Positions 9,756 through 20,300 of a DNA stretch of 64,000 bases are shown piece after piece. Origin of the DNA: Gallionella sp. (GTDB lineage: Bacteria; Pseudomonadota; Gammaproteobacteria; Burkholderiales; Gallionellaceae). The DNA is taken from contig JAQTWT010000004.1 in NCBI GenBank assembly GCA_028689145.1, positions 184,602 to 248,601 on the forward strand, read 5' to 3'. Every line of letters starts with the position of its first letter. Position 1 is the first letter of the stretch. The position numbers and the translations under genes were made by a program. Under the pieces are notes generated by a model. The model was not told the DNA's origin. It searched no databases and saw nothing but the letters and a program-made list of their open reading frames with translations.

Positions 9756-10984
9756 TTGCCTGCTCCTTTATAAAGTTGCGCGATGTGCTGCATCAATTGT
9801 CTTGCCAATGTGAGTTTATCGGCGCGCGGCAGCGCATGGTTGCCGCTGTCGTCAAACAGCACCAGTTCGTTGTCGTCGCTGCCGATGGCCTGCTGCGCGA
9901 GATTACCCACCAGCAGCGGCAGTTTTTTCGCGCGGCGTTTTTGCTCGGCATATTCCAGAAGATTTTCGCTTTCTGCGGCGAAGCCAACACAGAACGGCGG
10001 TTTCGGCAGGCTGGCGACATGCGCCAGAATATCCGGATTGGGTAGCAGTTCCAGCGTCAGCGTGCCCGCGCTTTTCTTGATCTTCTGCCCGCTTGGTTGC
10101 GCGACGCGATAGTCTGCCACCGCCGCTACGCTGATGAAAATATCTGCCTCCGCCACCTGCTGTTTGACCGCGTCGAACATCTGCGCGGCGCTCACCACCT
10201 CCACGCATTGCGCGCCGCTTGGCTTGGCGAGGGCGGTCGGGCCGGAGATCAGCAGCACTTCCGCACCTTGTTCCAGTGCAGCCTGCACGATAGCGTAGCC
10301 CATCTTGCCGGAACTGCGGTTGGTGATACCGCGCACCGCATCAATTGCCTCATAGGTAGGCCCGGCGGTGATCAGAATCTTCACCCCGCTTAACTCCCTC
10401 CCCCCTTTGCGGGGGAGGGCTGGGGAGAGGGGCGCATTGCGCAGCAATGCCAGCACATCACGCGCCAAATTCTCAGCTTCCAGTATCCGCCCCATACCCT
10501 CTTCGCCGCATGCCTGCGCGCCTGAATCCGGACCGAGTATCTGTATGCCGTCGGCGCGCAGTTGCGCGATATTGCGCTGCGTTGCCGCGTTTTGCCACAT
10601 CTCGCGGTTCATCGCCGGGGCGATGATCAGCGGGCAATTGCGCGCCAGACATAAGGTGGACAGCAGATCATTTGCCAGACCATGCGACAGCTTGGCAATG
10701 AAATCGGCGCTGGCGGGCGCGATCACGATCGCATCGGCGGCGCGGCTCAGGTTGATATGCGCCATGCTGTTCGGCACGCTGGCATCCCACTGGTCGGTGA
10801 ACACCGGCTGGCCGGAAAGCCCCTGCATGGTGGTCGGTGTGATGAAATGGCACGCCGCCTCGGTCATCGTGACCTGCACTGCCACACCCTGCTTCATCAG
10901 CAGGCGTAGCAATTCCGCCGCCTTATAGGCTGCGATGCCGCCGGTGATGCCGAGCACAATACGCTTGGTTGGTTCTTGGGTCAT
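9752..10984 (-). CDS. coaBC: Bifunctional phosphopantothenoylcysteine decarboxylase / phosphopantothenate-cysteine ligase
   Basis: 410 residues; two consecutive steps of coenzyme A synthesis. The N-terminal flavoprotein CoaC half has [30 protein letters not shown] and the substrate-clamp motif PAMNREMW. The C-terminal CoaB half begins at about residue 205 ([15 protein letters not shown]) with NRSSGKMG, and the KIKK lysines lie later. Between the halves, residues around 187-201 ([12 protein letters not shown]) are encoded by a dispersed C/G-rich repeat (10394-10433), an in-frame insertion in the tolerant linker. Start ATG 10984 fits the family N-terminus; ATG 10996 is an alternative. No clear ribosome site is seen. 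Confidence 0.94.
   Translation of the reverse strand: MTQEPTKRIVLGITGGIAAYKAAELLRLLMKQGVAVQVTMTEAACHFITPTTMQGLSGQPVFTDQWDASVPNSMAHINLSRAADAIVIAPASADFIAKLSHGLANDLLSTLCLARNCPLIIAPAMNREMWQNAATQRNIAQLRADGIQILGPDSGAQACGEEGMGRILEAENLARDVLALLRNAPLSPALPRKGGRELSGVKILITAGPTYEAIDAVRGITNRSSGKMGYAIVQAALEQGAEVLLISGPTALAKPSGAQCVEVVSAAQMFDAVKQQVAEADIFISVAAVADYRVAQPSGQKIKKSAGTLTLELLPNPDILAHVASLPKPPFCVGFAAESENLLEYAEQKRRAKKLPLLVGNLAQQAIGSDDNELVLFDDSGNHALPRADKLTLARQLMQHIAQLYKGAGK
10394..10433. repeat. Dispersed C/G-rich repeat inside coaBC (in-frame)
   Basis: Same family as copies in hypF (42756-42794), hypD (44266-44346) and the thrC-zip gap (58319-58470). On the - strand the core is CCCTCTCCCCAGCCCTC followed by CCGCAAAGGGGGGAGGGAG, which can form a hairpin. 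It adds about 13 codons without breaking the frame. Confidence 0.8.
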
Positions 10985-11049
10985 AATGCCGCGCATCTTA
11001 TCAAGAAACTGCCCGGATAGGATGAGGGAGTGACGGGGGCGTTCTATCG

Positions 11050-11108
11050 GTAGCGTGCGCTGTGCGCACGACAACACAACCTTAAACCGTGCGCACAGCG
11101 CACGCTAC
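11050..11108. repeat. Paired REP-like element (BIME), GTAGCGTGCGC family
   Basis: Arms GTAGCGTGCGCTGTGCGCAC and its reverse complement are separated by 19 bases. Each arm is itself a hairpin (CGTGCGC TGT GCGCACG). It fills much of the divergent coaBC-radC gap. A second copy lies at 60843-60900. Confidence 0.85.
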
Positions 11109-11133
11109 GCACTTACAGGAAAGCGGGGCGTTT

Positions 11134-11808
11134 ATGGCAATCACCGACTGGCCCGAGTTCGAGCGGCCTCGCGAGAAGTTATTGCAAAAAGGCGCGGCCT
11201 CACTCTCCGATGCCGAATTGCTGGCGATTTTCTTGCGCACCGGCGTGACCGGGCAGAGCGCGGTGGACTTGGCGCGCGGTTTGCTGACACGCTTCGGCAA
11301 TCTCACCAAGCTGTTTGCCGCCTGTGAAAAAGATTTCTGCGACATGCACGGCATGGGGCAGGCGAAATTCGTGCAGTTGCAGGCGGTAATGGAAATGTCG
11401 CAACGCGCATTGAAAGAAGAAATACAGTGCAGCAGCGCGCTCAACTCGCCGGGAGCGGTGCGCGACTATTTGCAGCTGTTGCTTGGCGGTCGGCAGCAGG
11501 AAGTTTTTGCGGTGTTGTTTCTCGACACCCAGCATCGCGTGATCGCCTCGGAAGAGCTGTTTCACGGCACGCTCGGCCAGACCAGCGTGTATCCGCGCGA
11601 AGTGGTCAAGCGCGCGCTGGCGCATAACGCCGCCGCCGTGATTTTCGCGCACAATCATCCCTCCGGTGTGGCCGAACCGAGCCAGTCAGACCAACTGCTC
11701 ACCACCGCGCTGAAACAGGCACTGGCGCTGGTGGATGTGCGCGTGCTGGATCACTTCGTGGTGACGGCCGGACAGGTGCTTTCATTTGCGGAAAAAGGGT
11801 TGATATAG
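11134..11808 (+). CDS. radC: RadC-family JAB/MPN-domain protein
   Basis: 224 residues. An N-terminal helix-hairpin-helix-like region (about residues 1-95, ending [16 protein letters not shown]) is followed by the JAMM metalloprotease fold with [15 protein letters not shown] and the zinc motif [14 protein letters not shown]. The historical link to DNA repair is weak and the molecular function of RadC is not established. ATG 11134 begins the family N-terminus MAITDWP; the frame opens in the upstream palindrome at 11089. It is divergent from coaBC. Confidence 0.92.
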   Translation: MAITDWPEFERPREKLLQKGAASLSDAELLAIFLRTGVTGQSAVDLARGLLTRFGNLTKLFAACEKDFCDMHGMGQAKFVQLQAVMEMSQRALKEEIQCSSALNSPGAVRDYLQLLLGGRQQEVFAVLFLDTQHRVIASEELFHGTLGQTSVYPREVVKRALAHNAAAVIFAHNHPSGVAEPSQSDQLLTTALKQALALVDVRVLDHFVVTAGQVLSFAEKGLI

Positions 11809-11874
11809 CCCAAAGATATGTATAGGCTCGCAGAATCAATTGGTGGATACTGCTCATAGTAGAGGAGAAAACTC

Positions 11875-13242
11875 ATGGCTCGTCGTTCATCGATTTTGGC
11901 TGTTATCGCACTGTTATTCCATTCAGGGGCATGGGCAGCTTCGGCGAATGAAATACGATCTTTGCTGGAGCAGAACAAACCGCAAGATGCCTACCAACTC
12001 GGGCGGGCATCCCCGCACATGCTTGGCGATCCGGCCTTTGATTTCTTCTATGGTATAGCGGCCATTGATGCGGGGCATGCCGGGGAAGGCGTATTGGCCC
12101 TGGAGCGATATATCCTGTCATACCCCGATAATAGCGATGCGCGTTTTCAGTTGGCACGGGGGTACTTCATCCTTGGTGAAGATCAGCGCGCCCGCGATGA
12201 GTTTGAAACCTTGTTGCCGAACAGCGCAGGCGAGCAAAAGGTTGCCGTCGAGCGTTATCTGGATGCTATTCGTACCCGTGAGTCACGTTACCAGCCAACT
12301 GCGAAAGCTTACATGGAAGCCGGTTTGGGCGTGGATACGAACATCAACGCAGGATTGGGCAGCGGTGCTACGCCTCTGATACCGGGACTCGGTACTCTTC
12401 CTGCCATTTCACCCAATTCGGTCTCCGCACGTGAACGGGATACTTTCCTGACGGCGAGTGCGGGAGTGCAGGGAAACTATCCGGTTTCGCCGGGAGTATC
12501 CCTGTATGCCGCTGGAGGCATAGATGCACGTCGGCATCTCGGCAACAATAATGATGTTTTCGATCAGCACAGCTTGGGGGGCGCTGGCGGTGTTTCCTAT
12601 TTGCGGGAGAAAAATCTGTTCAAGGCCGGAGCGTTTATTTCGCAGAGTTGGGTGGATAATCAAAGTTATGTCCTGAGCTATGGGCTAAATGGCGAATGGA
12701 ATTACCAGTTTGATCAATCCAATCGTCTCGCCCTCGGCGCGCAGATGGTGCGGTTTGAATACGATGATATGTATGTTTACCTGAACAAGGATAAAACCGG
12801 TGGACTTGTGTTGAGTACTGCAACACACCGAAACTCTGATTTTGTCGGTGTTTCCGGCTCGTGGACACACGCAATCGCCACGCCTTTTCAGCCCGTCATT
12901 ACTCTTTCTGTAAATTATGGAGAAGATCGCAATCAGCGCAATCGTGATGATCTGTCACGTGATATTTACGGTGCGCGCGCTTCGTTCGCGATGACTCCTG
13001 CCGAGCGTTGGGGGGTGAGCGCAGGTATCGGCTATCAGGAAAACAGGCATCATGCGGTTTTTACCACAGGCAGTGAAAACCGCCACGACACCTCCTGGAG
13101 CCTGGATGGTTCGCTGTCTTATTTCTATACCAAGCAGTTCAGCGTTCGAACCGAAGTACAGATTTTGGATCAAATTTCCAATGTTGGCTTGTTCCGTTAC
13201 AACCGTGAGGTGGTTTCGGTCAAGGCGCGTTACGAATTTTAA
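11875..13242 (+). CDS. Exported TPR protein with C-terminal outer-membrane beta-barrel (Slam/DUF560-like), pair 1
   Basis: 455 residues. A signal peptide (1-21, ending GAWA) is followed by TPR-like helices at about 25-140 (FYGIAAIDAGHAGEGVLALERY, FQLARGYFILGEDQRARDEF). From about 165 to the end, amphipathic strands rich in aromatic and glycine residues finish in VKARYEF, the terminal aromatic expected of an outer-membrane barrel. TPR plus a roughly 14-strand barrel is the layout of Slam translocons of the type XI system, but assignment to that family is by architecture only. AGGAG precedes the ATG. The next gene, nine bases downstream, encodes an exported FecR-domain protein, a plausible client. 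A second such pair follows at 15474-22868. Confidence 0.7.
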   Translation: MARRSSILAVIALLFHSGAWAASANEIRSLLEQNKPQDAYQLGRASPHMLGDPAFDFFYGIAAIDAGHAGEGVLALERYILSYPDNSDARFQLARGYFILGEDQRARDEFETLLPNSAGEQKVAVERYLDAIRTRESRYQPTAKAYMEAGLGVDTNINAGLGSGATPLIPGLGTLPAISPNSVSARERDTFLTASAGVQGNYPVSPGVSLYAAGGIDARRHLGNNNDVFDQHSLGGAGGVSYLREKNLFKAGAFISQSWVDNQSYVLSYGLNGEWNYQFDQSNRLALGAQMVRFEYDDMYVYLNKDKTGGLVLSTATHRNSDFVGVSGSWTHAIATPFQPVITLSVNYGEDRNQRNRDDLSRDIYGARASFAMTPAERWGVSAGIGYQENRHHAVFTTGSENRHDTSWSLDGSLSYFYTKQFSVRTEVQILDQISNVGLFRYNREVVSVKARYEF

Positions 13243-13251
13243 GGGGGTAAC

Positions 13252-15174
13252 ATGAAAAATATCAGGTTATTCATCGTATTTGTTGCTTTGTCGTGGCTCT
13301 TTGTAAGTCCGGCGGTGCATGCCGAAGCGATCGGCAGGGTGCTTGTTGCGGTGGGCGACACTACCGCACTCAGAGGTGGGGTCGCGGTGAAATTAGCCCG
13401 CGGTGAAGAAATACAGAGCGGGGACACCCTGCGTGTGGGCGATGCCAGCAACATGCAGGTGCGTTTCACCGATGAGAGCATTACCGCATTGCGTTCCAAC
13501 TCGGTGTTGCGCATCGATGACTATAAATTCGAGAGCGTGAAGAACGTGGGCAAGTCGTTCTTCAGTCTGGTGAAAGGCGGGATGCGTTCCATCACCGGTT
13601 TGATTGGACGGTTTAACCGGGATAATTACGCCGTCAGGGCAACTTCCGCCACGATCGGTATTCGGGGTACCCATTTTGTATTGGCGCAGTGTAACAACGA
13701 TTGTTTCAATAAGGATGGCAGCAAGGCAGAGGACGGCCTGTTTGGCGGAGTGACGGACGGGCGGATCGCGGTCAATAATCAGGCTGGTGAAAAGGAATTC
13801 GGCAAAAACGAATTTTTTCATGTGCCCAGTTTTGAAGCGTTACCCAAACCGTTGCTGACCCCGCCCTCGTTTTTACGTGACCAGTTGGAAGGACAGACCA
13901 AGAGCAAAGAGAGCAAGCCTGTGGTAGCCAAGGCTGCTGATGACGGGACGGCGAAGAACGGCGATAAGGCCGATTCCGGCGAGGAACAGCAAGGCAGCGA
14001 GACCGTTAGCGCCACGACAACAGAACAGCAGACTGATACGGCCGTGACCACACAGCCCACCGATACGGCGCAGCCTTCAGTTCAGGTAGCGGTAGACACG
14101 CAATTCGTGCCGACAGAACAGGTGGTGGTGCAGACCAACGTATCTTCAGGCTTGATCAACACGGTGCTTGCCGGGCAGACTTTCCCTTATCAGATGACCA
14201 TGGTTAATGCTTGGGCGGGGGTCAATAATTTCACAAGCGCCACCCCCGTACCCTTTAACGGCACCTCTCTGTTCGGCTTCAGCGAGGGCTGGATAGATCA
14301 GGGTAAGCTCACCGTTCTTGATCCCACCAAGTTGCTTCAGGCGCAGGATGTGCTGTTTGCGGATTTTGTCATTAATAAAACCCCGGTGACGACCTTCTTG
14401 ATGAATGCCTATAGCGCCAGTGGCATTTCGGATTATTACTATTTCAACGGAAATTGCGGCTGGAATTGCGTCGGTATTCTGGATGGAACCGAGAGTTTTA
14501 CTTGGGCTAAAACCGCTTCCACGGATATCGGTGCGGATGCGGGGGCAGGCAATCTAACTTGGGGGCGTTACACACATACATCTACCAGTCACGTACTGAC
14601 TGGTACTTTTGCGGGCAATACCAATAGTGAAACCTCTTACGAGCACTGGGCGACCGGCGATTTGCTCAATATTGCGGCGCTTCCGACTACGGGTTCTTTT
14701 TCATACGCCTATGCGGGCGGCACCAGACCTACAGACCAGAACGGCAATACGGGCACGATTCTCAGCGGTGGAACGGTGGGAATCACGTTTACCGGTGCAA
14801 ACGGGGCATCTGTCAGCCTTACCGGAGCAAGCTGGAATATGCCCACTACGGGTAATACTTACAGCATGAGCTTTAGTAATCAAGCTGTCGCCATTTTGCA
14901 ATCGCCTTATAACACCGCGAATTCCGGGTGGGCAGAATCCGGTACAACAACTTCTCTCACCCCGATCATCAATGTCGGCGCAACCTGTTCAGGGGCGTGC
15001 TCCAATAATTTAACCCCGGTCCCCGTGAATTCTACAGTTTCGCCGATGCTGTTCGGTGCCAATGCGCAAGGTTTGGCGGTTGGCGTATATACAACCATGC
15101 TGGCAACCGGGGCATCGCCCGCTGAAAATACTGCTTCTGTACAGGTATATAAGGCGGCTGTACCGCCAATTTAA
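13252..15174 (+). CDS. Exported FecR-domain protein, pair 1 (putative barrel client)
   Basis: 640 residues. Signal peptide 1-24 (ending AVHA), then a FecR domain at about 40-150 (GDTLRVGDASNMQVRFTDES, the LRIDDYKF strand, TIGIRGTHF). A Gln/Thr/Asp-rich linker spans about 215-290, and a C-terminal beta-rich domain runs from about 300 to the end. No transmembrane anchor is visible, so this is not a classical FecR anti-sigma protein. Two cysteine pairs occur (CNNDC and NCGWNC). The C-terminal part, with SYAYAGGTRPTD and LTWGRY, is matched in the giant protein at 17319-22868 (SYTYAGGTTPTD, MSWGRW), so the two share a domain. GGGGG precedes the ATG. Function unknown; secreted or surface-exposed is the best inference. 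Confidence 0.68.
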   Translation: MKNIRLFIVFVALSWLFVSPAVHAEAIGRVLVAVGDTTALRGGVAVKLARGEEIQSGDTLRVGDASNMQVRFTDESITALRSNSVLRIDDYKFESVKNVGKSFFSLVKGGMRSITGLIGRFNRDNYAVRATSATIGIRGTHFVLAQCNNDCFNKDGSKAEDGLFGGVTDGRIAVNNQAGEKEFGKNEFFHVPSFEALPKPLLTPPSFLRDQLEGQTKSKESKPVVAKAADDGTAKNGDKADSGEEQQGSETVSATTTEQQTDTAVTTQPTDTAQPSVQVAVDTQFVPTEQVVVQTNVSSGLINTVLAGQTFPYQMTMVNAWAGVNNFTSATPVPFNGTSLFGFSEGWIDQGKLTVLDPTKLLQAQDVLFADFVINKTPVTTFLMNAYSASGISDYYYFNGNCGWNCVGILDGTESFTWAKTASTDIGADAGAGNLTWGRYTHTSTSHVLTGTFAGNTNSETSYEHWATGDLLNIAALPTTGSFSYAYAGGTRPTDQNGNTGTILSGGTVGITFTGANGASVSLTGASWNMPTTGNTYSMSFSNQAVAILQSPYNTANSGWAESGTTTSLTPIINVGATCSGACSNNLTPVPVNSTVSPMLFGANAQGLAVGVYTTMLATGASPAENTASVQVYKAAVPPI

Positions 15175-15473
15175 GCTGGTCTAGCATTAGTTTTACAGAG
15201 AATTTTTTGCAAAAAATGCCGTAAGGCCGTTCGGGATTTGTTTTTGTGGGGCGGCTGAGCCATTTGGCGGGGGATATTTATCTGTCAGCTTTGTCATTTA
15301 TGCGTCTTCGCGGGAGCAGCGCTGTTTCCGGTTTCAATGAATAGTCCGGGTTGAATTTGCTTGTGCAAACAGCACTCCAGAGTTGAGTCCGCACCGCCGT
15401 ATTCTTGTCTATTGACCCATGCTACACATAGAGAGATACTGCAAAAATTGGAGCAATCTACAGGAAATAAATC
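15175..15473. other. Intergenic region between the two barrel/FecR pairs
   Basis: 299 bases without a gene. A perfect 16-bp palindrome ATTTTTTGCAAAAAAT lies at 15202-15217, 28 bases after the stop; it could act as a weak terminator or a protein site. A promoter-like pair lies near the right end. Confidence 0.4.
15412..15440 (+). promoter_or_regulatory. Putative sigma70 promoter for pair 2
   Basis: TTGACC (15412-15417) and GATACT (15435-15440) have a 17-base spacer and stand 34 bases upstream of the ATG at 15474, suggesting that the second barrel/FecR pair has its own promoter. Confidence 0.45.
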
Positions 15474-17291
15474 ATGAAATTGGCACGTCTTGCATGTGGG
15501 GTATTTTTCGGAGTGATGTCAGCAGCAAGCAGTGCCTTTGCGCAGAACAGCATTACCGCGCTGGATATCGGCGGTAACGGAACGGCAATTATCAAGGTTA
15601 ACTTGGCGCAGCCGCTGATCGATTTGCCGCCTGCGTTTGCGATTAATGAGCCTCCGCGTATCGTGTTTGACTTTCCCGATACTGCAAACGGCTTGGGTAA
15701 ATCCGTGCAGGATTTTACCGGAGGGGGGGTGCGTAGCGCCAACATTGTGGAGGCTGCCGGGCGCACGCGTTTAGTGATTAATCTTGACCGTATGCTTGCC
15801 TATAATACCAGCATCGATGCCGGTAACCTGCTGATTGCTTTGCAGGGTAGGGTGGTGGATGCGGGCGGTGGCAGCGGCACCTTGCAGCTTGCCGAGGCTA
15901 AAGTCATGGATGGGGTGACACCTTTGCAGCAAACCGGATCGACACCGGCAAACAAAGCGTTGACGGCTCTGTTGCGCGAGGCTGATGCGCTAATCAAAGC
16001 CGGTAAACCGGCAGATGCGTACAACCTACTAGAGCCTAAAGAGGGTGATTATTCCGGAGAAATCGCGTTTGATTACATGCTGGGAATAGCGGCGCTGGAC
16101 AGTGGTAAACCGGATCGTGCCACCATTGCTTTTGAACGCGTATTGGCCGTCAATCCGAATTTCGCCGGCGCGCGACTCGATTTGGCGCGCGCCTATTTTG
16201 CGATGGGCAGCGATGATATGGCAAAAAAAGAATTTCAAACCGTGCTTGCGCAAAACCCGCCCGAACCGACTGCAGCGGTCATTAAAAAGCATCTTGAACT
16301 GATAGAAGAGCGCCAGCAAGCCAAGATACAGCAGGTAACCGCTTATCTGGAAACCAGTGTGGGACGCGATGACAATATTACTGCGGCAACCCCTGATAAT
16401 GTCGGGGGCGTGGCGGGTATTCTCGGTATGAGCAGAGCGGCGATATTGGCGCTTCAATATCAGCCTACCGGCAGTTCATTGCATTATTCGGGCATGTATA
16501 CCGGGGTGTCCGGCGGGGTGGATTTTACCCGCCTGGTGAGCGAAGAAAACGGCGTCAGCCTGCTGGCCGGTGTTGACGTAAAACAGCGTGTCTACAATAG
16601 CGTTGCACCGATGAATAATATGACGCTTGACTGGCGTGCCGGAGTCGCCATTGCCCGTGGCGACAACAGTTACCGCATAACCGGCACATTTAACCAATAC
16701 CGCCAATCCGGTTTTCCCCAGACGCCGCCGGCAAACAGTTTTCGCGACACTGCCGGATTGAGCGCGGAATGGAAGCGCAGTTTCGGTAGCAATGACCAGA
16801 TGACCTGGTCGCTGAGCTTCAGCCGTCCGCGCAACCTTACGGCACCGACGCAGGACACCAACCAAAAATCCCTGAGCGCATCCTGGTTGCATATTTTCGA
16901 AGGCAAAACTAATCCGCTGATTTTCGCCAATCTCAACCGTTCGGTTGACCATGCGCTTTACCTCACCAATGTCGCAACAGGTACGCATATGGGACGCACC
17001 AATACCGGCGTGCTTGCGCATTTTCAGTTTACACCGTTGGCCGATACGGATTTTTTCCTGTCGGGCGGCGTGACGATCCGGCATGACGATAGCCCCGGTG
17101 CCCGTTCACCCGGTCTGACAGATTTTTTTGCACGGGATGAGACGCAGAGCTTAAGTTTTGGCGTGACCACCCGCCCATGGCCAAAGTGGACAGTCAAGGG
17201 CTCGGTTGCCTTGACCAATAACCGCTCGAATTTATCGCTTTACCGGTATCGCCGTAACGATAGTTCTGTCTCGTTAAGAAAAGATTTTTAG
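15474..17291 (+). CDS. Exported AMIN-TPR-outer-membrane-barrel protein, pair 2
   Basis: 605 residues. Signal peptide 1-23 (ending SAFA). An AMIN-like domain at about 25-125 shows the typical pattern (IVFDFPDT, then GGVRSANIVEAAGRTRLVINL), known from PilQ and AmiC where it binds peptidoglycan or septal sites. TPR repeats occupy about 155-270 (ALLREADALIKAGKPADAYNLL, FDYMLGIAALDSGKPDRA, ARLDLARAYFAMGSDDMAKKEF). A C-terminal barrel of about 310 residues ends in SLRKDF. It is related in layout to 11875-13242 but with the AMIN domain added. AGGAAA precedes the ATG. The stop is 27 bases before the giant FecR gene, its likely partner. Confidence 0.7.
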   Translation: MKLARLACGVFFGVMSAASSAFAQNSITALDIGGNGTAIIKVNLAQPLIDLPPAFAINEPPRIVFDFPDTANGLGKSVQDFTGGGVRSANIVEAAGRTRLVINLDRMLAYNTSIDAGNLLIALQGRVVDAGGGSGTLQLAEAKVMDGVTPLQQTGSTPANKALTALLREADALIKAGKPADAYNLLEPKEGDYSGEIAFDYMLGIAALDSGKPDRATIAFERVLAVNPNFAGARLDLARAYFAMGSDDMAKKEFQTVLAQNPPEPTAAVIKKHLELIEERQQAKIQQVTAYLETSVGRDDNITAATPDNVGGVAGILGMSRAAILALQYQPTGSSLHYSGMYTGVSGGVDFTRLVSEENGVSLLAGVDVKQRVYNSVAPMNNMTLDWRAGVAIARGDNSYRITGTFNQYRQSGFPQTPPANSFRDTAGLSAEWKRSFGSNDQMTWSLSFSRPRNLTAPTQDTNQKSLSASWLHIFEGKTNPLIFANLNRSVDHALYLTNVATGTHMGRTNTGVLAHFQFTPLADTDFFLSGGVTIRHDDSPGARSPGLTDFFARDETQSLSFGVTTRPWPKWTVKGSVALTNNRSNLSLYRYRRNDSSVSLRKDF

Positions 17292-17318
17292 CAAAATTAT
17301 TGCTGGTAGGAGATTGTC

Positions 17319-20300
17319 ATGAAATCAAGCGTGCTGAAAAAACTGCTACTTTGCCTGTTGTTAGCGGCCTTGCCTGTTGCAGAAAGTTTTGCGGCGGCAG
17401 GCAAATTTAATTTTGTGATGGGCGACGTGCGCGTGGTGAATGCTTCCGGTGAGCGCAAGGTGGAACGCGGCAGCGAGATTGAGGCAAACGAAACCATCGT
17501 GTCGGGTAAAGACGGCATGGCGCAATTGCGCATGGGCGACGGAGCTTTTATCGCGGTACGCCCCGATACCGAATTGCGTATTGATCAGTACCGCTACAAC
17601 GGCAAGCCAGACGAGTCCAGCAGCACGGTGTTGTCTTTGGTAAAAGGAACATTCCGCGCCTTTACCGGAGCGATTGCAAGTTATAACAAAGATAAGTTCA
17701 AGATGAAAACCCCGGGTGCAACCATCGGGATACGCGGCTCAGGCAACGTGCTTAACTACATGCCGAACATTCAAACACCGAACCTTGGCACCACTCTGAA
17801 TCACACCATAGAAGGAAGCCACGTTATTACGGCAATCGATCCGAGCGGCATGATGCGCACGTTGGTGACCATGCCTGGCCAGACAGTGCAGATTAATCCT
17901 ACCGGGGTAATGCAATTTGTGCCGACACCGGCATTCATTTTGAATGCCGCAACGGTCGCTCCGGAAACTGAATCGAAACAACAGCAGCAAAAAGAGCAAA
18001 CGCAACAACAAAGTTCTGAGGAAAAGGACTCGGATAAGCAAAACGGAGATAAGCAAAACGGAGATAAGCAAAGCGGAGATAAGCAAAGCTCGGACAAGCA
18101 AAGCTCGGACAAGCAAAGCTCGGACAAGCAAAGCTCGGACAAGCAAAGCTCGGACAAGCAAAGCTCGGATAAGCAAAGCTCGGATAAGCAAAGCTCGGAT
18201 AAGCAAAGCTCGGGCAATAAAGAGCAGGCAACGGCTCAGTCCGGAGAAAATAAAGCATCTGCGGAAAGTAAGCCGCAAGGTGGTGCGCAGGGTTCGGCGG
18301 GTGCAGCCGGTGGAGATGGTGTGACGGGAGGAACAGCATCGGGTAAAGAGGCGGCACCCGGAACGGCAGGAGCAGCACCCGGTACGGCAGGAGCAGCACC
18401 CGGCACGGCAGGAGCAGCACCCGGTACGGCAGGAGCAGCACCCGGCACGGCAGGAGCGGCACCCGGAACGGCAGGAGCTGTACCCGGTACAGCAGGAGCG
18501 GCACTTGGAACGGCGGTGGGCATGGCACCTGGCACAGCAATGGCACCAGGGATGTATAACACCCCTGCTACTGATCCGGCCATGATGGGAAGTATGGCAA
18601 CCCCGGGCATGTACGGTACGGCAACACCCGGCATGAATGGCGCGGCAATTGGTGGCACATACACAGCTGCGATGCCTGCGGGGACATATGCCGGTGCGAT
18701 GGATCCTGCGATGATGGGAGGCATGGCCACTCCGGGCATGGCGCCGGGAATGTACGGCACTGCAACCCCCGGCATGAATGGCGCGGCAATCGCTGGTACA
18801 TACGCACCAGCGATGCCTGCGGGGACATTTGCCGGTTCGATGGATCCGGCCATGATGGGTGGTATGGCCACTCCAGGCATGGCAGCGGGAATGTACGGCA
18901 CTGCAACCCCAGGCATCTATGGCCCGGCAATGGGTGGTGCATACGCACCTGCAATGCCTGCGGGGACATATGGTAGCGCGACGAATCCGGCCATGATGGG
19001 CGGTACGGCAGCTCCGGGTATGGCACCTGGCATGTACGGCGCGGCGACACCCGGCATGTATGGCCCGGCAATGGGTGGCGCATACGCACCAGCGATGCCT
19101 GCCGGGACATTTGCCGGCGCGATGGATTCGGCCATGATGGGCGGTATGGCAGCACCGGGCATGGCACAGGGAATGTACGGTGCGGCGACACCCGGCATGT
19201 ATGGCCCGGCAACGGGTGGCGCATACGCCCCCGCGATGCCTGCGGGGACATATGGTAGCGCGACGAATCCGGCCATGATGGGCAGCATGGCTCCGGGTAT
19301 GGCTCCGACCATGACACCGGGCATGGCTCCGACCATGACACCGGGCATGGCTCCGAACATGGCTCCGAACATGGCTCCGACCACGGTACCGATGATGCCG
19401 CCGATGTCTGTTCCTGCAATGACGATGCCTGTGATGCCGCCGGGCATGGCTCCGGGCATGGCACCGATGACGCCGCCGATGACTGCACCCATGATGCCAA
19501 GCATACCCATGCCCATGCCGAGTATGTATCCGATGATGCCAGGCATGTATAGCCCAGTAACCTTGAACACGGCTACGCTTACTCAAATTAACACGATTGC
19601 CAATAACATTAATAGTGTTATCGCCAGCGCTGGCGGATGCGATGCTACAAATAATTGGTGTGGGGCGGGTGATCTGATGGCAGCCGTCGCACAAAGCGGA
19701 TGTACTGCGGAAAATAATTTCTGCGGCACCGTTGCGGTTACAGCTGGAGCTGCTATCACCTGCGATGCGGTGTGTATGGCGGCACGGGTTGCGGCGCAAA
19801 CAGCGATCGCCACGGTTGGCGCTGCCATTACAGGAGGTTGCACCGCGTTAAATAACTGGTGCGCTATTCCGGTATCCGGCGGAGTAACCAGCACTTGCGA
19901 TGCAGCTTGCGTCGCTGCACAGGTGGCGGCCGGGACAATTACCGGCACGGGCGGTTGTACCGCGTTAAACAATTGGTGCGGAACAACAAGCGGCACGGCG
20001 GGAATGACGGGCGGCGCGACGGGCACGACATGCGCGACCAATCCGGCATACTGCACGGGCGGAACCACTACTACGACGACTGGCGGATGTACCGCGGAAA
20101 ATAATTGGTGTGCACCGACGACAGTTTGTGATGCCGCCTGCGTTGCTGCACAGGCTTGTGTGGCTAATCCAGCCTCTTGCGGGACTATTAACCCGGCTTA
20201 CGCCTGGGCATACGACGCGAACGGTGTTCTATTGTCGGGCTATACGCTGGTAGGGGGTATTCCCACTTTCACCGGGGCAGCTGGTGGGGTGACAGGCTGG

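Noticed and set aside
18033..18212. CRISPR-like array
   Set aside because: Units are contiguous 15-bp coding repeats without spacers; the 20295-21945 repeats are likewise coding and lack unique spacers.
17739..19799. 686-residue open frame on the - strand opposite the giant repeat gene, and several other long frames there (e.g. 18236-18916, 18568-19500)
   Set aside because: They mirror the tandem repeats of the + strand gene, lack signal or domain features, and have odd compositions (Cys/Arg/His or Pro/Ala/Met periodic) produced by the repeats.
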